DNA of 64,000 nt from Dyella thiooxydans (GCF_001641285.1 NZ_CP014841.1:1116001-1180000), one strand, 5' to 3'. Shown: positions 16,850 through 30,129, numbered from the stretch's first letter. The notes: a model not told the origin generated them from the letters alone. Translations and numbers: made by a program.

Positions 16850-18055
16850 TCACCAGCGATACAGGGGGGCTACGGTGCCGGCCGCGGCCGGGGTGCCGGA
16901 GGGGGGTAGCTCGATCACGCCATCGGTGTGCGGCAAGCCGGAGAAGTCCCCGGAGGTCGGCGCCGGCACCGGTACGGCCAGCGTGCGACCGGCCCCGTCA
17001 TGGTGCACACGCACAGGTATGAAGCAGGTGAGCGTCGGACTCGTGTTTGCCGGCGCGGCCAGCACCACCGGCTCGCCGCCAACGCCCGGCAGGCCCACCG
17101 CCTGCTCCAGCGCGGGCAGCAGGTAGCGCACGGCGCAGACCAGTGCCGACACCGGATTGCCGGGCAGCGCGAACACGATCTGCCGCTGCGGCCCGATCCC
17201 GAACCACATCGGCTTGCCCGGCCGCTGGGCGATGCGGTGCAACACCTGGGTCACCCCCAGCTCGCGCAACGCCGCGGGCACGAAGTCGCGCTGGCCGACC
17301 GACACCCCGCCGGACAGCACCAGCACCTGGCGGCTGGCCAGCAGGCCGGCCAGCGTCTGCGTGGTGGCGGCCAGATCGTCGGGCACGCGGGTCAGCAACA
17401 CGTCGTCAAAGCCGCGACCGTGCAGCGCCGCGGCCAAAGCGCGGTCGTTGGAGCGGCGGATCTGCCCCTCGGCCAGCGGCCGCTGGTCGACCTCGGCCAG
17501 TTCGTCGCCGGTGGCGACGATGGCCACCGCCGGCATCCGCGCCACCTCGACCCGATCCAGGCCGTTGGCCGCGAGTACCGCCAGCTCGGGCGCCCGCAGC
17601 CGCATGCCGGGAGCGAGCAGCTCGTCACCCTGCCGGCAATCCGAGCCCCTGGGATGAATGAACTGGCGCAGCTGCGGCTGCCAGTCGGCGACCAGTTCCA
17701 CCCGGTCGCTGTCGCGCCGGCATTGCTCGACCGGCACCACACAGTCGCAGCCGGCCGGCAACACCGCACCGGTGGTCACCTCGATGCAGCCGGACGGGTC
17801 GTCCAGCGACTGCCCGTGCATCCCGGCCAGCTGGCGTCCCCGCACGGTGAATGTCCGGCGGCTGCCATCGCCCAGGGCGATCGCGATGCCGTCCATCATC
17901 ACGCGGTCGAACGGTGGCTGGTCGCACTCGGCGCGCACGGCCTGCCGCAACACCCGGCCGGCCGCCCGGTCGATGGGCACCTGTTCGGTGCCGAAGGACG
18001 GCAGGCTCGAGCGGATACGCTGCTCGGCTTCGTGGACGGGGATCAGCTCGCTCAT
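16850..18055 (-). CDS. moeA: molybdopterin molybdenumtransferase, paralogue 2
   Basis: A 401-residue MoeA-family protein and the first gene of the molybdenum cofactor operon. Unlike paralogue 1, it keeps the standard motifs: ATGDELAEV, SGGVSVGQRDFVP and RPGKPMWFG, along with PPFDRVMMDGIA. It is therefore the better candidate for the canonical ligase. The intergenic space to the divergent fdhD gene (18056-18279) must hold the operon promoter, but I could not pick out clear hexamers. Confidence 0.92.
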   Translation of the reverse strand: MSELIPVHEAEQRIRSSLPSFGTEQVPIDRAAGRVLRQAVRAECDQPPFDRVMMDGIAIALGDGSRRTFTVRGRQLAGMHGQSLDDPSGCIEVTTGAVLPAGCDCVVPVEQCRRDSDRVELVADWQPQLRQFIHPRGSDCRQGDELLAPGMRLRAPELAVLAANGLDRVEVARMPAVAIVATGDELAEVDQRPLAEGQIRRSNDRALAAALHGRGFDDVLLTRVPDDLAATTQTLAGLLASRQVLVLSGGVSVGQRDFVPAALRELGVTQVLHRIAQRPGKPMWFGIGPQRQIVFALPGNPVSALVCAVRYLLPALEQAVGLPGVGGEPVVLAAPANTSPTLTCFIPVRVHHDGAGRTLAVPVPAPTSGDFSGLPHTDGVIELPPSGTPAAAGTVAPLYRW

Positions 18056-18279
18056 GAATGGGACAACCTTGGTCTGGCGCGACGACGACGGCCACCGCGC
18101 CGATCGACACGATCATGGAACCGGGGGTGGTCTTTGACAACCGCGCCCAAGGTCGAAAACACCGGCACGCGACGGCCATCGGCGAGCCTTCGCCCGGTGC
18201 GGCCGAGGGGTTACGTCGACTGGCCGGCGGTGGATGCGACGCCGGTGTCCGGACCGCTTCGGCTCGCTATGATGCGTCG

Positions 18280-19116
18280 ATGGTCACCCCACCGCCTCCC
18301 ACCTCGACCGACGAGACGCCCGGTTGCGTATCCCGCCGGATCGAGCGCTGGCGGCAGGGCGCGGTTGACGTGGTCGACGACTGGGTCGCCGAGGAGCATC
18401 CGGTGGCAATGGCCTGCAACGGCGTCGCCTTCGCGGTGATGATGGCCACGCCGTGCGACCTGGAGGATTTCGCGCTGGGCTTTGCGCTCAGCGAAGGGCT
18501 CGTCGCCGAGCCGGCGCAGTTGCTCGGGACCGAGATCCGCCCGCTGCTCGAAGGCACGCAACTGGCGATGACCGTGCGTGAGGATGCCCACGGCGCCCAC
18601 CTCGATCCGGCGGACGACCGGCTGCTCCCGGGGCGCAGCGGCTGCGGCATCTGCGGCACCCGCCAGCTCGAGAACGCGGTGCGCCAGCCGGCGCCGGTAC
18701 GCGGCGATCTGCGGATCACCCACGCCGCGCTCGAACGGGCGCTCGATGCGCTGCGCCAGCGCCAGCCGATGACGGCACTCACCGGCGCGGTCCACGCCGC
18801 CGGCTGGGCCAGCGCGGATGGCGAGCTGGTGCTGGTGCGGGAGGACGTCGGCCGGCACAACGCCCTGGACAAGCTGGTCGGCGCCCTGCACCGCTCCGGC
18901 CGGGATCCCGCCACGGGCTTCGCCGTGGTCACCAGCCGCGCCAGCTACGAGATGGCGAGCAAGACCGCCAGTGCCGGCATCGGCCTGCTGGCCGCGATTT
19001 CCGCCCCGACGGCGCTGGCGATCGAACTGGCGCGCAGCGCAGGCCTGACCCTGGTCGGCTTCGCCCGTCCGGGCAGCCACAACATCTATACCCACCCGGA
19101 GCGCCTGCAGGCATGA
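18280..19116 (+). CDS. fdhD: formate dehydrogenase accessory sulfurtransferase FdhD
   Basis: A 278-residue protein that passes sulfur to the molybdenum cofactor of formate dehydrogenase. The conserved loop GRSGCGICG, carrying the two sulfur-transfer cysteines, is present, followed by REDVGRHNALDKL and TSRASYEMASK, all typical. I chose the ATG at 18280, after which family similarity begins. The frame is open back to 18058, but that part looks non-coding. No formate dehydrogenase gene is in the window. Its position beside the cofactor operon fits the function. Confidence 0.93.
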   Translation: MVTPPPPTSTDETPGCVSRRIERWRQGAVDVVDDWVAEEHPVAMACNGVAFAVMMATPCDLEDFALGFALSEGLVAEPAQLLGTEIRPLLEGTQLAMTVREDAHGAHLDPADDRLLPGRSGCGICGTRQLENAVRQPAPVRGDLRITHAALERALDALRQRQPMTALTGAVHAAGWASADGELVLVREDVGRHNALDKLVGALHRSGRDPATGFAVVTSRASYEMASKTASAGIGLLAAISAPTALAIELARSAGLTLVGFARPGSHNIYTHPERLQA

Positions 19117-19940
19117 ATGCCGCGATCCAGCCTGGCCTCGACACCCGCCTGCGCGACTTCGTCGAGGCGCACCCGCGACTGTTCGTGCTGACCGGCGCCG
19201 GGATCAGCACCGACTCCGGCATCCCCGACTACCGCGACCGCGACGGCCAGTGGAAACGCACGCCGCCGGTCACCTACCAGGCCTTCATGCACGAGACGGC
19301 GACGCGGCAGCGGTACTGGGCGCGCAGCCTGGTCGGCTGGCGGCGTTTCGGATGTGCCGAGCCGAATGCGACCCACCGCGCCCTGGTCGCGCTGGAGCGG
19401 CGCGGCCAGGTGGAACTGCTGGTGACGCAGAACGTGGACCGCCTGCACCAGCGCGCCGGCAGCGAGCGCGTGGTCGACCTGCATGGCCGGCTGGACCAGG
19501 TGCGTTGCATGGCCTGCGACTGGCGGCAGGATCGGCACGCCTTCCAGCAGGTACTGGTGGTGCGCAATCCGGACTTCGCTTCACTCGATGCCGCCGATGC
19601 CCCCGATGGCGACGCCGACCTGGACGGCCACGACTTCGGCCGCTTCGACGTACCACCCTGTCCTGCCTGCGGCGGCATCGTGAAACCGGACGTGGTGTTC
19701 TTCGGCGAGAACGTGCCGCGCGACCGCGTGGCCACCGCCGTCGAGGCCTGGCAGGCGGCCGACGCCGTGCTGGTGGTCGGCTCCTCGCTGATGGTGTTTT
19801 CCGGCTACCGCTTCGTCGCGGCGGCGGCGAAGGCCGGCAAGCCGATCGCCACGGTGAACCTGGGCGTGACCCGCGCCGATCCGCTGGTCACGCTGAAGAT
19901 CGATGCGCCCTGCGTCGAGGCGCTGGCGTTCCTTCGCTGA
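19113..19940 (+). CDS. NAD+-dependent protein deacylase of the sirtuin family
   Basis: A 275-residue Sir2-family enzyme that removes acyl groups from lysines using NAD+. It shows TGAGISTDSGIPDYRD, TQNVDRLHQRAG, the catalytic His in DLHGRLD, and two zinc pairs, CMAC and CPAC. GSSLMVFSGYRFV is also typical. The sequence looks closer to class II (SIRT4-like) sirtuins than to E. coli CobB. Its ATG overlaps the fdhD stop, an unusual pairing whose meaning is unclear. Confidence 0.92.
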   Translation: MNAAIQPGLDTRLRDFVEAHPRLFVLTGAGISTDSGIPDYRDRDGQWKRTPPVTYQAFMHETATRQRYWARSLVGWRRFGCAEPNATHRALVALERRGQVELLVTQNVDRLHQRAGSERVVDLHGRLDQVRCMACDWRQDRHAFQQVLVVRNPDFASLDAADAPDGDADLDGHDFGRFDVPPCPACGGIVKPDVVFFGENVPRDRVATAVEAWQAADAVLVVGSSLMVFSGYRFVAAAAKAGKPIATVNLGVTRADPLVTLKIDAPCVEALAFLR

Positions 19941-19952
19941 GTCGCTCCGGAC

Positions 19953-20822
19953 TCAGGACACGTCGTTGACCAGCCGGCCGATACCGGCGATCTCGATGGC
20001 GATCTCGTCGCCACGCTGCAGGAATCGCGGTGGCCGGAAGCCGACACCCGCACCCTCCGGCGTACCGGTGGCGATGATGTCGCCGGGCTGCAGGGTGATG
20101 CCCGCGGAAATCGTCTCGATCAGGGTCGGGATGTCGAAGATCAGATCGCGGGTATTGGCGTTCTGCCGCAGCTCGCCATTGACCCAGCTGCGGATGTCCA
20201 GGGCCGAGGCATCCAGTTCGTCGGCGGTCACCAGTACCGGCCCCATCGGGCAGAAGGTGTCGAAGGACTTGCCGAGAAACCACTGGCCGTGGCGTTGCTG
20301 CCAGTCCCGCGCCGTCACGTCATTGACGATGGTGTAGCCGAATACGTGGGACATCGCCTGCGCCCGCGCGATCCCCCGCCCGCCACGCCCGATCACCACG
20401 GCGAGCTCCGCCTCGTAGTCGAGCGCGTCGCTGAGTCCTTCGGGATACTGGATGCTGTCGCGATTGCCGATCACTGCACTGGGCAACTTGGAGAACACCA
20501 CCGGATGCGGCGGGATGGCCGTGCAGGAGGCCGTATCGAAGCCACTGTCGGCGAATTCCTGCGCGTGCTTGCGGTAGTTCTTGCCCACGCAGAACAGATT
20601 GCGCGGTGGCCGCTGGATCGGTGCCAGCAGATCGACCTCCGCCCGCGCGAGCATCGGCCGCATCACGCTGGGCGTGGCCGATTCCAGCCCGTCGCGGATG
20701 AGCGTGAGCATGTCGGCTATGGGCGTGCCATCGATCTGGTCGAGGGGACGGATCCGTGTCGCATCGGCGTCGGTGATGCCGACGCCGATCATTCCATGAT
20801 GCAGATAGGTAACGAGTCGCAT
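19953..20822 (-). CDS. fumarylacetoacetate hydrolase family protein
   Basis: A 289-residue FAH-superfamily enzyme. Metal-binding acidic residues are visible in DYEAELAVVIGRGG, and the fold-specific stretches are FCVGKNYRKHAQEF, VNDVTARDWQ and GDIIATGTPEGAG. Family members hydrolyse or decarboxylate beta-diketo acids, as in aromatic catabolism, or act as oxaloacetate tautomerases. The substrate here is unknown, as there are no catabolic neighbours. The ATG at 20822 is preferred; a start ten codons further upstream is open. Confidence 0.87.
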   Translation of the reverse strand: MRLVTYLHHGMIGVGITDADATRIRPLDQIDGTPIADMLTLIRDGLESATPSVMRPMLARAEVDLLAPIQRPPRNLFCVGKNYRKHAQEFADSGFDTASCTAIPPHPVVFSKLPSAVIGNRDSIQYPEGLSDALDYEAELAVVIGRGGRGIARAQAMSHVFGYTIVNDVTARDWQQRHGQWFLGKSFDTFCPMGPVLVTADELDASALDIRSWVNGELRQNANTRDLIFDIPTLIETISAGITLQPGDIIATGTPEGAGVGFRPPRFLQRGDEIAIEIAGIGRLVNDVS

Positions 20823-20963
20823 GACACTCTCGGACGACGGGACGGCGCGCACTCATCGGTCGCCACGGCGGCGGGAAGTGAGCATTGCGTCACATTCTAG
20901 CCGCGATATGCCCGTCCTGCCCGGCGCGCCTCCGACGCACCGGGCACCGGCCATCGGCCACGA

Positions 20964-21500
<537 letters not shown>

Positions 21501-21621
21501 TCACGTCAACAGCGACGGGCGTCCCTGTACGACGCCCATCGCTCACCGTAAATAAATTGATTTTGTTCAATGATTTGCGAAACTTTCTTGAGAAATGCCG
21601 GGCAGGTGCCCAGCAAAAACC

Positions 21622-23214
<1,593 letters not shown>

Positions 23215-23289
23215 GTCGGCAAAGGTCCGGATTCGAAAAAGCGAAAGGTCGGAACGCCGCAACGTCCCGACCTGCGGATAGGTGGATCA

Positions 23290-23396
23290 CCGTCATCCCG
23301 GCGCAAGCCGGGATCCAGCGACTTTTCAGCATCGAAGGCACTGGATGATCGGCTGCGCCGTTGTTGAGCTCCTCCAGCTTTCGCTGGAATGACGAT
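23290..23396. repeat. bipartite palindromic repeat, long-arm form, copy 4
   Basis: The left hairpin, CCCGGCG-CAA-GCCGGG followed by ATCCAG, is standard. The right half is expanded: after ACTGGAT comes GATCGGCTGCGCCGTTGT and GAGCTCCTCC before the terminal hairpin CAGC-TTTC-GCTG and GGAATGACG. The added arm is the inverse of the one in the copy at 4543-4683. It lies between guaB and guaA and could act on the transcript of the pair. Confidence 0.8.
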
Positions 23397-23457
23397 CCGG
23401 CGCAGGTGCAAGGTCGCGAGGCGGAGGGAGCGTCGCTTTCGGCACCGCGCCATCGCC

Positions 23458-25011
<1,554 letters not shown>

Positions 25012-25881
25012 TCAGCCGAAGGAGCGGACCGCGTCGCGCGCCTCGGCGGCTTCGAGGGTGTTCTCCATCAGCGTGGCGACGGTCATCGGCCCCACCCCGC
25101 CCGGCACCGGCGTGATCCAGCTGGCGCGCTCGGCGGCCGGCGCGAACTCCACGTCGCCGACCAGCCGGCCATCGTCGAGGCGGTTGATGCCCACGTCGAC
25201 CACCACCGCCCCGGGCTTGATCCACTCGCCCCTGACCAGGCCGGGCTTGCCGACCGCGACAATGATGATGTCCGCCTGCCGCACGTGGCTTTCCAGGTCT
25301 TTGGTGAAGCGATGGCAGCAGGTGGTGGTGCAGCCGGCGATCAGCAACTCCAGCGCCAGCGGCCGGCCGACGTGGTTGGAGACACCGACCACCACCGCGT
25401 GCTGGCCGCGCACCGGCCGGTCGGTGTGCCCGAGCAGGGTCATCACGCCCTTGGGCGTGCAGGGACGCAGCCCGAAGCGGCGCAGTGCCAGCCGGCCCAC
25501 ATTGATCGCCTGGAAGCCATCCACGTCCTTGGACGGGTCGATACGGTCGACCAGCGCGTCCTCGTCGATGTGGGAAGGCAGCGGCGACTGCACCAGGATG
25601 CCGTGCACCTCGGGATCGGCGTTGAGCTTGTCGATCAGCGCAAACAGCTCGTCCTGGGTCACGCTGGACGGCAGGTCGAAGTCGAACGAACGGAAGCCGA
25701 CCTGATGGCAGGCCTTGCGCTTGTTGCGTACGTAGACCGAAGAGGCCGCGTCGTCACCGACCAGCACCACGGCCAAGCCGGGCGCGCCCAGCCCCTTGGC
25801 CTTGCGCTCCTCGACGCGGCGCCCGATGCGCTCGAGCAGTTCCTGGGCGATGCGTTTGCCGTCGAGAATGCGTGCGCTCAT
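25012..25881 (-). CDS. folD: methylenetetrahydrofolate dehydrogenase/cyclohydrolase
   Basis: A 289-residue bifunctional enzyme interconverting methylene-, methenyl- and formyl-tetrahydrofolate with NADP+. It has the catalytic [13 protein letters not shown] (Tyr and Lys), [10 protein letters not shown], the dinucleotide-binding [16 protein letters not shown] and the closing [18 protein letters not shown]. Length is normal. The usual VGRSxIVGxP is changed to [10 protein letters not shown], a modest deviation in the NADP loop. ATG at 25881. It is divergent from the acetyltransferase gene. Confidence 0.96.
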   Translation of the reverse strand: MSARILDGKRIAQELLERIGRRVEERKAKGLGAPGLAVVLVGDDAASSVYVRNKRKACHQVGFRSFDFDLPSSVTQDELFALIDKLNADPEVHGILVQSPLPSHIDEDALVDRIDPSKDVDGFQAINVGRLALRRFGLRPCTPKGVMTLLGHTDRPVRGQHAVVVGVSNHVGRPLALELLIAGCTTTCCHRFTKDLESHVRQADIIIVAVGKPGLVRGEWIKPGAVVVDVGINRLDDGRLVGDVEFAPAAERASWITPVPGGVGPMTVATLMENTLEAAEARDAVRSFG

Positions 25882-25950
25882 GCGGTAGGCCTGTCGGAAA
25901 AGGCGCTTATTATCGTTTGCCGCCACAGCCCCGCACAAACGGAATTCACC

Positions 25951-26514
25951 ATGACTATCCCCAAGGACACGGAAATCGTCGAAGGCTCGCTGCTGCTGCG
26001 CCCGTGGCGACCGGACGATGCCACGGCGCTGCACGAGGCCGTGGTCGAATCGATCGACAGCCTCGCCCGCTGGCTGCTGTGGTGCCGCGTCGGCTACGAC
26101 CTCGCCGCCGCGCAGGATTGGGTGCGCCGCTGTGCGCAGGGCTGGACCGACGAAGAACACTTCGCGTTCGGCATCTTCGACCGGACCAGCCACCGGCTGC
26201 TCGGCAGCGTCGGACTGAACCAGCGCAACCGCCAGCACCGCAGCGCCGCGATGGGCTACTGGACCCGCGAAACCTGCCAGCGCCAGGGCATCGCGCCGCG
26301 CGCGGCACGCCTGGCCGCGGCCTTCGGCTTCGGGCAGCTCGGGCTGGTGCGGATCGAGATCGTGACCCACCCGGACAACCGGGCCAGCCGACGGGTGGCC
26401 GAGCAGACCGGCGCGCGATTCGAGGCGATCGCGCGCAACCGACTCTGGCTGGGGGACACCGCATCCGATGGCGCGGTTCATGCGCTGACCCCGGACGAGC
26501 TGGGAGGCGGCTAG
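25951..26514 (+). CDS. GNAT family N-acetyltransferase (RimJ/RimL type)
   Basis: A 187-residue acetyl-CoA-dependent transferase. It has the RimL-like opening [14 protein letters not shown], the VGLNQRN stretch and the acetyl-CoA pyrophosphate-binding region around [16 protein letters not shown], followed by [18 protein letters not shown]. Members acetylate N-termini of ribosomal proteins or small amines. The substrate is unknown. It is transcribed divergently from folD and convergently with der. Confidence 0.88.
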   Translation: MTIPKDTEIVEGSLLLRPWRPDDATALHEAVVESIDSLARWLLWCRVGYDLAAAQDWVRRCAQGWTDEEHFAFGIFDRTSHRLLGSVGLNQRNRQHRSAAMGYWTRETCQRQGIAPRAARLAAAFGFGQLGLVRIEIVTHPDNRASRRVAEQTGARFEAIARNRLWLGDTASDGAVHALTPDELGGG

Positions 26515-26568
26515 AAACCACCCCGGCCCCGCACCCGGGCGCGTCGCGCCGGCGCGGGGGCGGCTGCG
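26515..26568. terminator. GC-rich hairpin between convergent genes
   Basis: CCCCGC and its inverse GCGGGG, with further GC-rich pairing between them, form a hairpin in the 54-bp space between the acetyltransferase and der stops. It could serve both strands. There is no T-run, so the role is unproven. Confidence 0.35.
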
Positions 26569-27966
26569 TTACTTGCGCCGCTTCATCTCGCGGATCATGC
26601 GCTGGCGCTTGCGCAGCTGGCCCTCGGTAAGGACGTTCTTCTTGCCCGCATACGGATTCTCGCCATCGCGGAAGTCGATGCGGATCGGCGTGCCCTCGAT
26701 CTTGAAGCGCTTGCGGAAGAAGCCCTCCAGATAGCGACGATAGGCCGGCGCGATGTGCTTGGTGCGGCTGCCGTGGATGACGATGGTCGGCGGGTTGCTG
26801 CCGCCCGGATGGGCAAAGCGCAGCTTTGGAGCGTGCCCGCGCACCAGCGGCGGCTGGTAACTCTCGTAGGCCTTTTCAAGCGCGCGGGTGAGCTCGGACG
26901 AGCCGAGCTCGCGGGTGGCTCCGGCGTGCGCGCGCACGATCGCGCGCATCAGCTCGCGCAGGCCCGAGCCATGCAACGCCGAGATGAACACGGTCTTGGC
27001 CCATTCCACGAACACCAGCCGGCGCTCCAGCGCGCGCTGGCACTGTTCGCGCTGGTAGGCATCCATGCCGTCCCACTTGTTGACGGCAATGACCAGCGCG
27101 CGGCCCTCGTCGATGGCGTGACCGATCAGGGTCAAGTCCTGGTCGGCGAGGTTCTCGCGCGCGTCGATCATCACCACCACCACCTGGGCGGCGGCCATCG
27201 ACTGCAGCGTCTTGATCACGCTGAACTTCTCCACCGCCTCTTCCACGCGCGCCTTGCGGCGCACGCCGGCGGTGTCGATCAGGGTGTAGCGTTTGCCGTC
27301 GCGCTCCAGCGGGACGCGGATGGGATCGCGGGTGGTGCCGGCCACGTCGGAGACGATCAGCCGGTCCTCGCCGAGCAATCGGTTGATCAGGGTCGACTTG
27401 CCGGCATTGGGCCGGCCGACGATCGCCACGCGGATGCTGCCGTCGTCTTCCGGCGCGATCTCCTCGTCCGCGTCCTCGGGCAGCAGCGGACCGATCGCAT
27501 CGACCAGATCCTCGGTGCCGCGGTTGTGCGCGGCCGAGGCCGGCAGCGTGGCGGCCAGGCCGAATACCGAGAACTCCGCCATCGCTGTGGCCAGATCCAG
27601 TCCATCGGTCTTGTTCACCAGCACGATGATCGGCTTGCCGCTGCGACGCAGTTCGCCAAGGATCACGTGGTCCTGCGCCAGCAGGCCATCGCGCGCGTCC
27701 ACCACGAACACCAGCACCTGCGCTTCCTCGATCGCCAGGCGCACCTGCTTGGCAGTGAGCACGTCCAGCGCTTCCTCGGTTCCCGACAGGCCGCCGGTAT
27801 CGACCACGACGAACGGCCGCTCGCCCAGGCGGCAGACACCGTAGTGCCGGTCGCGGGTCACGCCGGGCATGTCGGCTACCAGCGCATCGCGGCTGCGGGT
27901 GAGTACATTGAAGAGGGTCGACTTGCCGACGTTCGGACGGCCGACCAGTGCAACGACGGGAAGCAT
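26569..27966 (-). CDS. der: ribosome assembly GTPase Der (EngA)
   Basis: A 465-residue protein with two GTPase domains in tandem and a C-terminal KH-like domain, needed for 50S subunit maturation. The first domain has GRPNVGKSTLF, DTGG and NKTD. The second has GRPNAGKSTLI, DTAGVRRK and NKWD. A charged tail (RKRQRMIREMKRRK) closes it. The ATG at 27966 precedes the first P-loop by eight residues, as in the family. An intrinsic terminator separates it from bamB, so it should have a promoter of its own. Confidence 0.97.
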   Translation of the reverse strand: MLPVVALVGRPNVGKSTLFNVLTRSRDALVADMPGVTRDRHYGVCRLGERPFVVVDTGGLSGTEEALDVLTAKQVRLAIEEAQVLVFVVDARDGLLAQDHVILGELRRSGKPIIVLVNKTDGLDLATAMAEFSVFGLAATLPASAAHNRGTEDLVDAIGPLLPEDADEEIAPEDDGSIRVAIVGRPNAGKSTLINRLLGEDRLIVSDVAGTTRDPIRVPLERDGKRYTLIDTAGVRRKARVEEAVEKFSVIKTLQSMAAAQVVVVMIDARENLADQDLTLIGHAIDEGRALVIAVNKWDGMDAYQREQCQRALERRLVFVEWAKTVFISALHGSGLRELMRAIVRAHAGATRELGSSELTRALEKAYESYQPPLVRGHAPKLRFAHPGGSNPPTIVIHGSRTKHIAPAYRRYLEGFFRKRFKIEGTPIRIDFRDGENPYAGKKNVLTEGQLRKRQRMIREMKRRK

Positions 27967-28081
27967 GATAGGAAACCAGGAGTTGGATGACGGTGCTCGC
28001 GGCCAGTCGCACCGGACGGGGTGCGGCACGGGAGCGTCGGCAGTGTAAGGCAATAAGACCGGCGACACCGGCCCTCATCGC

Positions 28082-28113
28082 AAAAACGGGCGCCGCACCA
28101 AGGCGACGCCCGT
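28082..28113 (-). terminator. intrinsic terminator after bamB
   Basis: Read on the minus strand: GGGCGTCGC, loop CTTGGT, GCGGCGCCC, then G and TTTTT. The nine-pair stem (one G-T pair) and the T-run make a good Rho-independent terminator. A second hairpin, CCCGGGC/GCCCGGG, lies just before it. Confidence 0.8.
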
Positions 28114-28152
28114 CAGCAGGTAGCCCCGGGCACCGAAGGCGCCCGGGTCGGC

Positions 28153-29364
28153 TCAGTTGGCGGACAGACGATAGGCGCCGATATGGCCCTTGATGTCTTC
28201 CACGTAGACCATGTCACCCACGACCACCGGCTGGGCACGGATCGGCTTTTTCGAGAGACGCTCGCGGGCCGCCAGCGCGCCATCGCCGGTCTGCAGCCAA
28301 TGCACGTAACCCTCGACGTCACCGACCACCACGTAGCTACCCTGCACCGCGGGGCTGCTCAGCCAGCGATACTTCAGCGCGTCATTCTTCCACTGGTCGG
28401 CGCCGCCACTGCGGTCGAAGGCCCAAACCTGCGACTGGTCGTTCACCGCGAAGACCATGTTGCCAGCCACCGCGGGCGAGCCGTAGCTGGAAAACTGCCG
28501 GCTCCACAGCGGGCGGCCGCTGGGGCCGTCGATGGCCACCAGGTTGCCATGGTAGGCGGTGCCGAACAGGGTGGTGCCGTCGAGCACGACAGCGCCGTCG
28601 GCATCGTCCAGGCGCTCGATGTCGGTGCGGCCCTCGCCATTGGCCAGCGCCTGCTCCCAGAGCTTTTCGCCATTGTCCATGCGCAGGGCGACCAGCTTGC
28701 CGTCGTCGCTGCCGAAGAACACCACACCGTTGGCAGCCAGCAGCGGACCATTGCCGCGCACGCTGAGCAGAGGCACGTTGCCCTGGTCATAGACCCAGCG
28801 GCGGTCACCGCTCGCGCGATCCAGGCCGTAGACCCGGCCATCCTGGGTCCGCACCAGTACCAGGTCGCCCACGATGACCGGCGTGGTGATCACCTCCGAG
28901 TTGAGGTTGGCTTCCCAGCGCTGCGACCCGTCCTTGGAACTCAGCCCGTAAACATGGCCGTCCAGCGTGCCGACCGCCAGCAGGTCGCCATCCACGGCCG
29001 GGCCACCGGCGTACAGGGCATCCTTGCGGTGCTTGTCGCCCCAGCCGAACCAGCCGTGGGTGCTCGACTTCTTCGACCACATCTTCTTGCCGGTGGCGGC
29101 GTCGAAAGCAGCCAGCTCGCCATCGGTGCTGGCGGCATAGAGCACGCCGTCGACCACCACGGGCCCCATCCTCACGCCAGTCACACCGGCGCCGTCACCC
29201 ACCCGTGCACTCCACATCTTGGCCACCTTCACGGTGGGGGTGAAATCCTTCGCCAGCGGGGTCGGCGGCTCGATGTTGTCCTTCTTCTTGTTGTGGCAGC
29301 CGGCCAGGGCCACCAGGGAAGACATCGCGATCAGCCAAACGAACTTCTTGAAAACCGGTTTCAT
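28153..29364 (-). CDS. bamB: outer membrane protein assembly lipoprotein BamB
   Basis: A 403-residue beta-propeller lipoprotein of the BAM complex that helps outer-membrane protein insertion. The signal peptide ends in the lipobox LAGC, so Cys22 is lipidated. Several PQQ-like propeller repeats such as YALDAATGKKMW- and YGLSSKDGSQRWE-type stretches follow. Its ATG overlaps the yfgM stop (ATGA), and the order yfgM-bamB-der is conserved in gammaproteobacteria, which strengthens the name. Confidence 0.95.
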   Translation of the reverse strand: MKPVFKKFVWLIAMSSLVALAGCHNKKKDNIEPPTPLAKDFTPTVKVAKMWSARVGDGAGVTGVRMGPVVVDGVLYAASTDGELAAFDAATGKKMWSKKSSTHGWFGWGDKHRKDALYAGGPAVDGDLLAVGTLDGHVYGLSSKDGSQRWEANLNSEVITTPVIVGDLVLVRTQDGRVYGLDRASGDRRWVYDQGNVPLLSVRGNGPLLAANGVVFFGSDDGKLVALRMDNGEKLWEQALANGEGRTDIERLDDADGAVVLDGTTLFGTAYHGNLVAIDGPSGRPLWSRQFSSYGSPAVAGNMVFAVNDQSQVWAFDRSGGADQWKNDALKYRWLSSPAVQGSYVVVGDVEGYVHWLQTGDGALAARERLSKKPIRAQPVVVGDMVYVEDIKGHIGAYRLSAN

Positions 29365-30011
29365 GCACCCTGCTTCCCGGCCGCAGCCAGATCGTCAATT
29401 TTCAGCTGCAGGGCATCACGCAACGGCGAGTCCCCGCTCATGGCCGACAAGGCAGTCTGGTAGGACTTGCGCGCATCGTCGACCCGACCAAGCTTGACCA
29501 GCACATCACCCCGTAGTTCCGAGGCCATGCCGGCATACTGCTTGTCGGTGAGCTGATCGAGCGTGGCCAGGGCGTCCTTGTCCTTGCCCTGGGCGAACTG
29601 GACCTGGGCCATGCGCAGGCGCATCAGGGACTTCAGGGCGGGCTCCTCCGCATGCGCGATCGCCCAGTCGAGCGAAGCGGCCGCCTTGTCGAACTGCTTC
29701 GTCTCCACCAGATGACGAGCCCGCTCGCTGGTGGCGAACACCGCATAGCTCGACTTGTCGTAATCCTTCTGCAGCTGCTCGGTGAGCTGGTCGGCGACCG
29801 CCTGGTTGCCCACGTTCTCGGCCGCCTGGACCTGCTGATAGATCGCAGCAGCCGCCGCACGGTTGCTGGCCTGGTGGTTGCGCCACTGTTGCCACCCGAA
29901 GATGCCGACCAGACCGATCGCGATGCCTACCGCGATGGATACGCCATTCTCGCGCAGCCATTTCTGTACAAGTTCGCTCTGCTCGTAGTCGTCGTATGCG
30001 TCGAATGCCAT
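29361..30011 (-). CDS. yfgM: YfgM/ancillary SecYEG translocon subunit family protein
   Basis: A 216-residue inner-membrane protein with a short cytoplasmic N-terminus (YDDYEQSELVQKWLRENG), one membrane segment (about residues 24-41, IAVGIAIGLVGIFGWQQW) and a periplasmic tetratricopeptide domain. In E. coli YfgM binds the SecYEG translocon and periplasmic chaperones. The opening and the gene order next to bamB fit this family (TPR_21). Confidence 0.92.
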   Translation of the reverse strand: MAFDAYDDYEQSELVQKWLRENGVSIAVGIAIGLVGIFGWQQWRNHQASNRAAAAAIYQQVQAAENVGNQAVADQLTEQLQKDYDKSSYAVFATSERARHLVETKQFDKAAASLDWAIAHAEEPALKSLMRLRMAQVQFAQGKDKDALATLDQLTDKQYAGMASELRGDVLVKLGRVDDARKSYQTALSAMSGDSPLRDALQLKIDDLAAAGKQGA

Positions 30012-30129
30012 GCAATCACCGTTGGAAACGCCAGCCGCCGCCCGGACCAGCTCGGCCGCAGCACGTCAGTTGAGACACCGGCGCGCCGTGGCGCGCTCGG
30101 ACAAAGGGCAAGAATAACCGAAACCGCGG

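Noticed and set aside
18260-18280. TATGAT just before the fdhD ATG as a -10 box for a leaderless transcript
   Set aside because: The spacing would put the start of transcription on the ATG, but there is no acceptable -35 box and the hexamer can arise by chance.
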